Made by a program: the position numbers and the translations under genes. This document shows positions 40,431-49,579 of a DNA stretch of 64,000 nt, in pieces (positions within the stretch are counted from its first letter, which is position 1; each line of letters starts with the position of its first letter). This stretch comes from Algoriphagus sp. Lineage in GTDB: Bacteria > Bacteroidota > Bacteroidia > Cytophagales > Cyclobacteriaceae. The stretch is from contig NZ_JAQWXX010000132.1 of the NCBI RefSeq assembly GCF_029254265.1, forward strand, positions 1-64,000, in the 5' to 3' direction. The notes under the pieces are model-generated. The model ran no database searches. It was not told the origin of the DNA and was given only the letters and a program-made list of their open reading frames with translations.

Positions 40431-40698
40431 AGCTTTTAGAGTAAATGGTTGTATTTCTTCTTGGATCTAAATTAGCCTTTACGTAGTCAAAAATACAATT
40501 ATTGAATTCTTGAGTGATTCAATTAGGCAGGCCTGAAAAAGAATTAAAATACTGAATATTAGACGGTTAAAATGATTTTATTATTAATTAAAAAATAAGT
40601 TTTGATAATTAAATACGGCAAATGCCCTACAAGAAAAAAGGGCTACTAAATTATCTTTTTAAAAAACTTGAAACTTTTCGGTCAATTTTTCTCAAAAA

Positions 40699-40721
40699 AA
40701 AGACCGGTTTAACCGGTCTTT
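40699..40721 (-). terminator. intrinsic terminator of the alpha-glucan gene cluster
   Basis: AAAGACCGGTT-T-AACCGGTCTTT followed by a T-run on the minus strand, right after the GH57 stop. Confidence 0.8.
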
Positions 40722-40724
40722 ATT

Positions 40725-41936
40725 CTAGGCCTCAGCCTCTTGTTCTTTTATTTTTTCTTTAAGCCTCAGGACGAAATCACTTAGTACATTCATGTAATTT
40801 ATGAATGCATCGTAAGGAGAATCATAAGGACTAAAGTAAGAGTGTATGTCTCCATCCGAAAAGAATTTGGTACACATATAATAGAAATGATCAGAAGTCT
40901 GCAGATATGTCCAATCGCGCTTAATTTCTGCATCGTCGATTTGATTGACCATTTTTTCTAACTCATATAGTTTGCCAAATGCTTCATCCTGAAGGTCGTT
41001 ACCCAACCAAGCGGTCAAGTCCCGCTCTTCATCAGCCCAAGATATAGGCGTAGGGACATGAATTTTACCTATAGGTGGAACTTTTGCTACCACTTCGGAA
41101 GGAGTTGAAAAGCCATAATTGGTGTGCTTAAAAACTGCCTCCGGTAGATGCTTCATGAATTCAAAAATCCCTGTTTCTGCCCACTGATGCTCTCCGAAGG
41201 TCTCATAATCCATGAAAAGATTAATAACCTCCTCTGATTGAGGTACATTATTGATCCATTTTACAAACTTATCTGTAGTCAATGGATAATCAGCCCATGT
41301 CTTATTTCCAAATCGGAATGCGATATCATCACTGAGTTGGAAATTCTTTAAAAGGACTTTCAATTTTGGCTCAATACTATTGCAATACACATAATTGGGG
41401 CTTTTCCAGCCTAAGATATGCTTAGCTCCTTCAGTTAGAGTTGCCTCAAAACCCATCTCTGCAATCATGGCTCCGATTTGATCCGAATAGATTAATTCAG
41501 TATTCCTAAAGATCGTTGGAGTATAGCCGTTGAATAATTTCTTTATTTTTTCCTGGTGATTTCTCACCATAGTCTGAAACTCAGCCTTGCTTTTCAGTGA
41601 AGCAAGCGAGTGGCCGTAGGTTTCATTCAACAGTTCCACATGTCCTGTGTCAACTAATTTCCGAAAGCTTTCAAGTACATCTGGTGCATAAGATTCCATT
41701 TGATCTAGGAAAGTCCCAGACATAGAAAAGCAAATTTTAAAGCCACCATCATACTTGTTGATCAATTCCAATAGTAGTGCGTTCATTGGCAAGTAGCACT
41801 TTTGAGCAACTCTCCTCATGACACTTCTATTTAGAAAGTCATCCCAATAATGATGATCCTCACCAATGTCAAAAAAACGATAAGGTTTTAAACGATAAGG
41901 TTGGTGAACCTGGAAGTAAAAACAGATAGTTCTCAT
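40725..41936 (-). CDS. glycoside hydrolase family 57 (alpha-amylase/4-alpha-glucanotransferase-like)
   Basis: FYFQVHQPYRLKPYRFFDIG, VELLNETYGHSLASL, FMDYETFGEHQW. Confidence 0.9.
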   Translation of the reverse strand: MRTICFYFQVHQPYRLKPYRFFDIGEDHHYWDDFLNRSVMRRVAQKCYLPMNALLLELINKYDGGFKICFSMSGTFLDQMESYAPDVLESFRKLVDTGHVELLNETYGHSLASLKSKAEFQTMVRNHQEKIKKLFNGYTPTIFRNTELIYSDQIGAMIAEMGFEATLTEGAKHILGWKSPNYVYCNSIEPKLKVLLKNFQLSDDIAFRFGNKTWADYPLTTDKFVKWINNVPQSEEVINLFMDYETFGEHQWAETGIFEFMKHLPEAVFKHTNYGFSTPSEVVAKVPPIGKIHVPTPISWADEERDLTAWLGNDLQDEAFGKLYELEKMVNQIDDAEIKRDWTYLQTSDHFYYMCTKFFSDGDIHSYFSPYDSPYDAFINYMNVLSDFVLRLKEKIKEQEAEA

Positions 41937-43222
41937 GATTTCTCAGCTAATATTTTTTGATAGATGGTGACAAGTTTGGCAGCCACATGCTCCCATTTCA
42001 ATTTTTTCAATTCTTCAGTACCCAACTCTTTGAACATTTTAGAAATACCTTCATAGTGAAGTAGCGCAAAAGTGGCATCTGCCATTGAGTCGATATCCCA
42101 AAAATCAACTTTGATTGCATTATCAAGTACCTCTGCCACTCCTGATTGCTTAGAGATAATGACAGGTGTATTATGTCTTACTGCCTCTAAAGGAGAAATG
42201 CCAAATGGTTCTGAAACTGACGGCATAACATACACATCACTGATTGCATACATATGGTCCACATCATCTCCTTTCAAGAAGCCCGTAAAATGAAACTTGT
42301 CAGCAATCCGAAGTTCTGCTACTCGGTCGATCATTCTATTCAGTAGGTCTCCGGAACCAGCCATCACAAAACGCACGTTCGGATCTCTTTCGAGCACTTT
42401 TTTTGCAGCTTCCACAAAGTATTCAGGGCCTTTCTGGAAAGTGATTCTACCTAAGAATGTCACTATTTTCTCAGGGACTTTCTTGTTGTAAGTAGATTTG
42501 ATAATTGAAGCATCCAGCACTGCATTGTGTAATACACTGATTTTGTGTGCTGGAACTCCATATTTATCAATGATGATATTTTTGGTCAATTGGCTTACCG
42601 CACATACGTGATCTGCAGCATGCATGCCAGCTCGTTCGATTTCGTATACCGGCTTATTTACAGATTGACCTGATCGATCAAATTCAGTTGCATGTACGTG
42701 CGCAACCAATGGTTTACCGCTTATTTCTTTAGCAGCAATTCCTGCCGGGAATGATAGCCAGTCATGCGCATGAATAATATCGAAGTCACTTCGATCTCTT
42801 GCGATTTGAGCTCCTGTGAGAGCATATCTTGAAACCTCCTCTAGTAGATTTTTTCCGTATTTCCCACTGAATTCATATTTCGTTGAAAAAATACTTTCAT
42901 CTACATCAGCTCGATCATGGATGGCATAATCAGTGAATTTTTGGTACTCTTCCGGGCCAAGATAGGGTACTAAGAAACTGCTGACTTCCAAGTAGGTGAG
43001 ATTTTTCCAAATAGATTTAAATTTTTTCTCCCGGTAGTCAATAGAAATATCACTGGCATTCACAAAATCTGCCATTTGTTCTTCATCACCCCAAAGTTTT
43101 GGGACAACAAAAATGACATCTTGCTTATGGTGAACCATTCCTTTTACTAAGCCGTAGCAAGCTGTACCTAGGCCTCCTGAAATATGTGGTGGGAATTCCC
43201 ACCCAAACATTAATACCTTCAT
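41933..43222 (-). CDS. glycosyltransferase family 4 (glycogen synthase-like)
   Basis: MKVLMFGWEFPPHISGGLGTACYGLVKGM, FLGRITFQKGPEYFVEAA, PSVSEPFGISPLEAV. Confidence 0.9.
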   Translation of the reverse strand: MKVLMFGWEFPPHISGGLGTACYGLVKGMVHHKQDVIFVVPKLWGDEEQMADFVNASDISIDYREKKFKSIWKNLTYLEVSSFLVPYLGPEEYQKFTDYAIHDRADVDESIFSTKYEFSGKYGKNLLEEVSRYALTGAQIARDRSDFDIIHAHDWLSFPAGIAAKEISGKPLVAHVHATEFDRSGQSVNKPVYEIERAGMHAADHVCAVSQLTKNIIIDKYGVPAHKISVLHNAVLDASIIKSTYNKKVPEKIVTFLGRITFQKGPEYFVEAAKKVLERDPNVRFVMAGSGDLLNRMIDRVAELRIADKFHFTGFLKGDDVDHMYAISDVYVMPSVSEPFGISPLEAVRHNTPVIISKQSGVAEVLDNAIKVDFWDIDSMADATFALLHYEGISKMFKELGTEELKKLKWEHVAAKLVTIYQKILAEKS

Positions 43223-43232
43223 AAAAAGTCCT

Positions 43233-45149
43233 TTAAATCTTATTGGTCAAATCCATCATTCGCAATAGTTCTGCCACACTCCAAGCTTGGGATACAGCTC
43301 CTTTTGGACGGTGAGGAGGATCTCCATCATATATTTCAGCTACTGTGCCTATGCCGTATTGGGTCATTACTCCGTCAAACCCCTTTATTATTTTTTTAAT
43401 GAAATTGCTCGCGGATTTGCCATGTAGCTTAATATAACCCTCAACAAAATGCCCCATAGGCCAAACCCAAACTGTACCGTTGTGGTAGGCATTATCCCTA
43501 CTAATTTGATCTCCAAAATAATATCCTTTATAAGCAAGATCATCTGGTGAAAGAGATCTTAGTCCCCTGTTTGTCAAAAGCTTTGATTTGACAGTTTCTA
43601 AGATCTGATCATTTTGATTTTCATTAAGCATAACATATGGAAGTGATGTGGCAAAAACCATATTTGGTCTTATTGCCCAATCTTTCTCATCACCATTTAC
43701 CAAGTCTGCTAAGTAACCATGATCTATAGACCAAAATTCTCTTTCAAAGGAGTCGCGAACTTTTTCAGCCAAGGAAGCAATTTCCTGATCTCCTGTTAGT
43801 TCGTGATAAAAACATAAGGCATTGTACCAAAGAGCTTGAATTTCAACTGGGCAACCAATCCTTGGAGTTACAGGTCCATCAGGAGTTACAGCATCCATCC
43901 AAGTCAAGGCAATGCCTTCAACACCTCCATAAACCAATCCATCTTCCCTAACATGAATGTTGAAATCAGTTCCAGCCCGATAGCCATCGATGATTCCTTT
44001 CATTTTCCCGAGATAACGCTCTTTTATGGTTTTACTATCACCTGTATAAATAATGTATTGCTGCAAGGACCAAAAATACCACAGAGGTGCATCTATTGAA
44101 TTCATATTGGTCATCACGCCGCTTCCTACATTAGGGAAAAGTGGTCCAGTTAAATCTTTGGACATTGTGTCCATGATGTTGAGAAACGTTTTAGAATCTC
44201 CTTTGGTAAGCGTAAGCCCAGGAGCTGCCACGAAAGTATCTCTTCCCCACCATCCAAACCAAGGGTACCCTGCAATTACTCTGGTTTCCCCATCTCTATT
44301 TCGAAGAAATTGACCTGCAGAATTTTTAAGACAATTTTCAAAATTGTTCCTTGGGATTCTTCGTGCAATTTCCTTTTGAAAAGCGTTTTGTCTGGTTTTT
44401 GGGTCTGCCTCAGTCAATCCTGCTGAAAAAATAACAGATTCTCCCTTTTCAATATCAAACTCGAAATATCCGGGAACATATAAGTCCTCTTGATAGTCGT
44501 AGCCCCGCTCTCGCTCCATTATATACTCAATATTGTAATACCAATCCGGAGCAGGAACATATTCACATTTCTTTGATAGCTGAAGGAAAAGTGGATCGTA
44601 TTCTTGATATAGATGGAAACTAGCGCCATTTGGTACCTTTTTGAATTTTTTATTAACGATTGTATTCGCTTTAGAAAGGTTGTGAAAACTTCTAAAAGCC
44701 AAGAATGGGGATATTCTTATTTTGGTCGGAGAGTGGGCGTCCAATAATGTGTACCGGATCATCAAACGATCGCGGTTAGTATCAAGTATTAATTCTTTTT
44801 GCAACAAAACCCCACCCACACGATAGGTTAGTTTTGGAATAGGTTCAGAGTCGAAATCTTCAAGATATTTGTGTCCTCTTGGAGAATAATTTCCCGGAAA
44901 TTTACTAATACCTAAGTTGAAGCTTGCTCCATGTTGTATTACCGTTTCGTGTACGGTGGAGAGCATTACATGATTTTGTGAATCAATCTGAGGCTGAGGA
45001 ACCACCAGTAAACCGTGGTATTTTCGGGTGTTACACCCGATGATTGTTGTACTTGTGTAGGTTCCTGATTGATTAGTCCTAATAATCTCACGATCTAAGG
45101 AATAATTCAAGTTTACCAGTTGTGTCTTATCGAAATGGATATAACTCAT
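43233..45149 (-). CDS. amylo-alpha-1,6-glucosidase / glycogen debranching enzyme family
   Basis: GYPWFGWWGRDTFVAAPGLTL, GVEGIALTWMDAVTPDGPVTPRIGCPVEIQALWYNAL; start at MSYIHFD. Confidence 0.92.
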   Translation of the reverse strand: MSYIHFDKTQLVNLNYSLDREIIRTNQSGTYTSTTIIGCNTRKYHGLLVVPQPQIDSQNHVMLSTVHETVIQHGASFNLGISKFPGNYSPRGHKYLEDFDSEPIPKLTYRVGGVLLQKELILDTNRDRLMIRYTLLDAHSPTKIRISPFLAFRSFHNLSKANTIVNKKFKKVPNGASFHLYQEYDPLFLQLSKKCEYVPAPDWYYNIEYIMERERGYDYQEDLYVPGYFEFDIEKGESVIFSAGLTEADPKTRQNAFQKEIARRIPRNNFENCLKNSAGQFLRNRDGETRVIAGYPWFGWWGRDTFVAAPGLTLTKGDSKTFLNIMDTMSKDLTGPLFPNVGSGVMTNMNSIDAPLWYFWSLQQYIIYTGDSKTIKERYLGKMKGIIDGYRAGTDFNIHVREDGLVYGGVEGIALTWMDAVTPDGPVTPRIGCPVEIQALWYNALCFYHELTGDQEIASLAEKVRDSFEREFWSIDHGYLADLVNGDEKDWAIRPNMVFATSLPYVMLNENQNDQILETVKSKLLTNRGLRSLSPDDLAYKGYYFGDQISRDNAYHNGTVWVWPMGHFVEGYIKLHGKSASNFIKKIIKGFDGVMTQYGIGTVAEIYDGDPPHRPKGAVSQAWSVAELLRMMDLTNKI

Positions 45150-45216
45150 AGTAGAAAATTCTAAAGAGTTAAAAATAGAGTTTTGCATCCATAAGAAAAA
45201 TGAAAAACAAAAAAAT

Positions 45217-45240
45217 AAAGGTTATGTCTCCATAACCTTT
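45217..45240 (-). terminator. intrinsic terminator downstream of the 46-aa ORF
   Basis: AAAGGTTATG-TCTC-CATAACCTTT followed by a T-rich run on the minus strand. Confidence 0.7.
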
Positions 45241-45257
45241 GTTTTAATCGTGATTTT

Positions 45258-45398
45258 TCAAGAGTGAATCGCTTCTTTTTGTACTTCTTCGAAATTTTTC
45301 AACGATTCTTCAAATTTCCGAAGGTAATTTTTCGCTTGCCGAATGTTGATTGGCTTTACCACCGGAAATTTTGGGGAAGTTTTGAATAACGGAAACAT
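45258..45398 (-). CDS. possible small protein (46 aa), unknown function
   Basis: MFPLFKTSPKFPVVKPINIRQAKNYLRKFEESLKNFEEVQKEAIHS; below the track length cutoff, followed by its own terminator. Confidence 0.45.
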   Translation of the reverse strand: MFPLFKTSPKFPVVKPINIRQAKNYLRKFEESLKNFEEVQKEAIHS

Positions 45399-45466
45399 CT
45401 GAAAATTGGTTTAGTTTTTTTTATTTAGTCAAATGTTGTGCCAAAAGGGGCCTTCTATTTAAAAGT

Positions 45467-45491
45467 AAAGCCCCTCATATAGAGGGGCTTT
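45467..45491 (-). terminator. terminator hairpin after tRNA-His
   Basis: AAAGCCCCTC-ATATA-GAGGGGCTTT immediately 3' of the tRNA. Confidence 0.7.
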
Positions 45492-45492
45492 G

Positions 45493-45567
45493 GGTGAAAG
45501 ACCGGGTTCGAACCGGCGACCTCCGGATCCACAAACCGGCGCTCTAACCAGCTGAGCTACAATCACC
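45493..45567 (-). tRNA. tRNA-His (anticodon GTG)
   Basis: Minus strand GGTGATTGTAGCTCAGCTGGTTAGAGCGCCGGTTTGTGGATCCGGAGGTCGCCGGTTCGAACCCGGTCTTTCACC; anticodon loop TTGTGGA, G-1 opposite C73. Confidence 0.9.
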
Positions 45568-45644
45568 ATTTGTGTCTGTTGAGGAATGTTTTCCTTAACG
45601 GTTGGCAAAGGTAATAATTAAGACAAATTAGTACAACACTGATT

Positions 45645-46988
45645 CTAATTATTTATAAAAAATTTCAGCCGCTCTCCTTTTTTAGTTTCGTCAAACTTAC
45701 CATTCTCATATGCTAAATGCCCTGAAACAATCGTATGAGTCACATTTGACTTAAATGTATGTCCTTCAAAAGGTGACCATCCGCACTTAGATAAGATATT
45801 TTCTTTTGACACAGTCCATGGGGAATTAAGGTCTACTAATACCAAATCGGCAAAGTAGCCTTCCCTGATGTAGCCTCTTTCTTTAATCCTGAATAACTTT
45901 GCTACGTTATGAGACATCTTTTCGGCAATCTTTTCTAGACTGATTTTGCCAGCGTGATAGAATTCCAACATGGCGACCAAACTGTGCTGATTTAGCGGTC
46001 CTCCAGATGGAGCTTTGGTGTAAATCTGCGCTTTTTCTTCTAAAGTGTGCGGAGCATGATCGGTAGCGATCACATCGATTTTATCATCCAAGACTGCCTG
46101 AAAAATAGCATCCCTGTCTTTAGAAGTTTTGATAGCGGGATTCCATTTGATCAAATTACCCTTTTCTGCATAATCTTCTTCTGAAAACCACATGTGGTGA
46201 ATGCACGCCTCAGCTGTGATGTGTTTCTCTTCTAAGGGAATGGTATTATCAAAAAGCTCTAGTTCTTTGGCTGTGCTGATGTGTAAAATATGAAGACGGG
46301 TACCGTATTTCTTTGCCATAGCTACTGCTCGGCTAGAAGCATCATAGCACGCTTCTTCAGAACGGATTTTAGGATGGAATTTTACCGGAATATCATCTCC
46401 ATAGATTGCTTTGAATTCGGCGAGGTTGGCTGCAATGATGTGATCGTTTTCGCTATGTATCGCGATGAGTGCTTTGCATTCTCTGAAGATTCCTTCTAGA
46501 GATTCAATATTATCTACTACCATATTTCCGGTAGAGGAGCCCTGAAAAATCTTTAACCCGCATACATTTTCAAAATCAACTTTGAGGATTTCATCCAAGT
46601 TGTTATTTGTGGCGCCAAAGTAGAACGAATAATTTGCTAAAGAAACTTCGGCTGCACGAGCATATTTATCATCAAGAAGTGGTAAAGTCACTGCTTGAGG
46701 GACAGTATTTGGCATTTCCATATAGGTGGTAGTTCCGCCTGCCACTCCTGCTTTTGCTTCGGTATAAATTTCACCTTTATGAGTCAACCCAGGCTCTCTG
46801 AAATGGACTTGATCGTCAATCAAACCAGGAAAAAGATACTTTCCGCTCCCATTTATATGAATGTCAGCCTTCTCATTTGAAAGATCTACGCCTATTTTAG
46901 CTATTCTTCCATCTACGACTAATACGTCATTCGGACTTATCCGACCTTCATTGACTATATTTGCACCGGTGATTAAAATACTTTTCAT
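45645..46988 (-). CDS. dihydroorotase / allantoinase-like amidohydrolase
   Basis: GLIDDQVHFREPGLTHKGEI, IAIHSENDHII, LHILHISTAKE, VIATDHAPHTLEEK. Confidence 0.88.
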   Translation of the reverse strand: MKSILITGANIVNEGRISPNDVLVVDGRIAKIGVDLSNEKADIHINGSGKYLFPGLIDDQVHFREPGLTHKGEIYTEAKAGVAGGTTTYMEMPNTVPQAVTLPLLDDKYARAAEVSLANYSFYFGATNNNLDEILKVDFENVCGLKIFQGSSTGNMVVDNIESLEGIFRECKALIAIHSENDHIIAANLAEFKAIYGDDIPVKFHPKIRSEEACYDASSRAVAMAKKYGTRLHILHISTAKELELFDNTIPLEEKHITAEACIHHMWFSEEDYAEKGNLIKWNPAIKTSKDRDAIFQAVLDDKIDVIATDHAPHTLEEKAQIYTKAPSGGPLNQHSLVAMLEFYHAGKISLEKIAEKMSHNVAKLFRIKERGYIREGYFADLVLVDLNSPWTVSKENILSKCGWSPFEGHTFKSNVTHTIVSGHLAYENGKFDETKKGERLKFFINN

Positions 46989-47037
46989 CTTATTCGCTTT
47001 TTATCAGGTTTACAACTCCTTTCAAAAATAATCAATC

Positions 47038-48411
47038 ATGTCCAATGAAACCCCAACATTTGAGGTATTTAAGCTAAATCGTCAGCTTTTGGAAGCAGTA
47101 ACGGCAGCCGGATATACTACTCCAACTCCGATACAGCAAAAGGCAATTCCTTTAGCTCTGGCTGGACATGATGTCTTGGGGATTGCCCAAACAGGAACAG
47201 GGAAGACTGCCGCTTATATTTTACCACTTTTAATGAAGGTGAAATATGCTCAAGGGATGCATCCAAAAGCGCTGATTTTGGCTCCTACCAGAGAGTTGGC
47301 AATGCAGATCGAGGAAGTTGCCATTCAGATGGCGGAAAATACTGATTTACGAATCGTTTGTCTTTATGGTGGATTAGGCCCAAAAACCCAAATCGAATTG
47401 ATAGAGGCTGGTGTAGATATTATTATCTCTACAACTGGTCGTTTTTTAGATCTCTACAAAAAAGGGAAAATCTTCACCAAAGAGATCAAAACCATGATTT
47501 TGGATGAGGCTGATAAAATGATGGATATGGGCTTTATGCCTCAGATTCGAAATATTTTAGAGATATTCCCTGTTAAACGTCAAAACTTACTTTTTTCAGC
47601 AACCTTCAGTGATCGAGTTGAGAAGTTGGCTTCGGAATTTCTGGAGTTTCCAGAGCGAGTGGAAGTGACTCCCTCTGCAACCACAGCTGAGACCATTGCT
47701 CAAGTCAAATATTTCGTGCCAAATATTCGAACCAAAATCAATTTGCTAGGGGAACTTCTAAAGAAAGAGGAAATTGCCCGGGCGATTGTTTTTACCAGGT
47801 CACGCAAAAATGCGGAGGAGGTCTATGCCTATTTGAAAAATCGGGTGGAAGGTGAGGTTCGGGTAATTCATGCAAACAAAGGACAAAATACAAGGATTAA
47901 TTCCATCGATGATTTCAAATCTGGGGATGTTAGACTGTTAGTGGCTACTGATGTGGCTTCTCGCGGTTTGGATGTTACCTTGGTATCGCATGTGATTAAT
48001 TTCGATGTGCCACTTATCTATGAAGATTATGTTCACCGAATTGGACGTACTGGAAGGGCAGAGCATGAAGGTAAGGCCATCACTTTCATAAATCCAGCAG
48101 AGGCCTACCATTTCCAAAGAATCGAGGAATTGATCCGAATGGAAGTTTCTGAATTAGAAATTCCAGCGCAAGTAGATGTGCCGGAAACACCTTTCGCGGA
48201 GCGCCAAGCATATGCTCGGGAGCTCGATCACTTGATGCAGCGGGATAATCCAGATTACAAAGGTGCTTTCCATGATAAAAAGGAGCGGAAGAAGCCGAAT
48301 CTGTTCAAAGAAAAAGCAAAAGAAGAAAAGAAGCGTGGCAACAAAAACTCCAAAGCTAAGACCAATCGAAACCAGCTAAAGACTAAACATCAGAAGAATA
48401 AAGGGAAGTAA
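47038..48411 (+). CDS. DEAD/DEAH box RNA helicase
   Basis: Q-motif PTPIQQKAIPLAL, AQTGTGKTAAY, LDEADKMMDMGF, SATF, HRIGRTGRAEHEG; basic C-tail. Confidence 0.95.
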   Translation: MSNETPTFEVFKLNRQLLEAVTAAGYTTPTPIQQKAIPLALAGHDVLGIAQTGTGKTAAYILPLLMKVKYAQGMHPKALILAPTRELAMQIEEVAIQMAENTDLRIVCLYGGLGPKTQIELIEAGVDIIISTTGRFLDLYKKGKIFTKEIKTMILDEADKMMDMGFMPQIRNILEIFPVKRQNLLFSATFSDRVEKLASEFLEFPERVEVTPSATTAETIAQVKYFVPNIRTKINLLGELLKKEEIARAIVFTRSRKNAEEVYAYLKNRVEGEVRVIHANKGQNTRINSIDDFKSGDVRLLVATDVASRGLDVTLVSHVINFDVPLIYEDYVHRIGRTGRAEHEGKAITFINPAEAYHFQRIEELIRMEVSELEIPAQVDVPETPFAERQAYARELDHLMQRDNPDYKGAFHDKKERKKPNLFKEKAKEEKKRGNKNSKAKTNRNQLKTKHQKNKGK

Positions 48412-48469
48412 TAGAAGTTAAATTTCTTTAAGGGAATATTTTTTAGTGCTGTAGCTCTTATTTTTCGGA

Positions 48470-49579
48470 ATGAATAGGTATTTAGTACTGCTTTGTTTTC
48501 TTTCATTCGCCTGCGATAGGAAAGAGGAGGCCTCTGAACTAGCTTTTGAGCAAGTTCGAATAAGTATTCCCATTTCTTCAGATCAGTTAAATAGCTATCA
48601 GGAATTCAGTGTTTATAAAACTGAAAACAATAAGATGGTAGGATATAACTATCTCCGTCATACTCTTGATTTTTTTGATTTAGATAATCAAAAGGTAGAA
48701 AGATCGCAATCCCTTGTTTCAGATGGGCCAAACGGGCTTGGCCAAATCCAATCGCTCTCTTGGTATAATGAAGATTCTATTTTTATGTATGAGCGAGGAA
48801 AGCTCCACATCGTCTCAAGCAAAGGTGAAAAAGTAGACACCTTTGATCTTTATGAGATTTATGGGAATTTGAATCTTGGTGAACCAGTTTGCAACTTTTA
48901 TTTCAAATTGAATTATGTAAAGGAAACCAAAGAGGTTTTCTTTTTTATGATAAATCCAACAGTTGATTTAAAGGGGAAAAGTGACCTGTTCTTAGTCACT
49001 TCATTATCAATTAAAAATAAGACTGTGAAACTATTGCCTATTAAGCATACGGAGCATTTCAAAAACCTGAATGGTCAAGTTGGGTTTATTTCTTATTTGG
49101 GATTCTCCGGATTTCTGAATGAAAAGATGATTTATAATTTTCAGTACGAATCACCTTTATATGCTTATTCACCAATCGGTGATGTGATTGATCAAAGTAG
49201 CATTCATGAAGAAAAGAAGATTAGTGAGCTTCTGACACAGGAAGACTCAGAAGTCTTTGATCGACACGCAATCGAAAATCCACACTTTCTCAGTCCAGTG
49301 CCTGATCCTTGGAAGAATTTGATCTACAGATTTACTTGGGGAGCACCGGATCCAAGTCTTGGAGAAAATGGATTTACTGAAAAATCTTCGTCCATTTCTG
49401 TTTTTGATTCGGAATTAAGTTTGATTCAGGAATTTTCTCTCCCAAGCTATACCTATCAGATTAATAATTGGTTTGTCAATGAAAATGGGCTTTACCTCAA
49501 TGTAGCGCATCCCAAAAATGAAACTGTTTCCGAGGATTTTTTAGTGTTTGATTTATTCAAATTCAAAGAAATTAGGTGA
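48470..49579 (+). CDS. DUF4221-like lipoprotein
   Basis: Lipobox LLCFLSFACD; beta-propeller-like repeats; family assignment tentative. Confidence 0.6.
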   Translation: MNRYLVLLCFLSFACDRKEEASELAFEQVRISIPISSDQLNSYQEFSVYKTENNKMVGYNYLRHTLDFFDLDNQKVERSQSLVSDGPNGLGQIQSLSWYNEDSIFMYERGKLHIVSSKGEKVDTFDLYEIYGNLNLGEPVCNFYFKLNYVKETKEVFFFMINPTVDLKGKSDLFLVTSLSIKNKTVKLLPIKHTEHFKNLNGQVGFISYLGFSGFLNEKMIYNFQYESPLYAYSPIGDVIDQSSIHEEKKISELLTQEDSEVFDRHAIENPHFLSPVPDPWKNLIYRFTWGAPDPSLGENGFTEKSSSISVFDSELSLIQEFSLPSYTYQINNWFVNENGLYLNVAHPKNETVSEDFLVFDLFKFKEIR

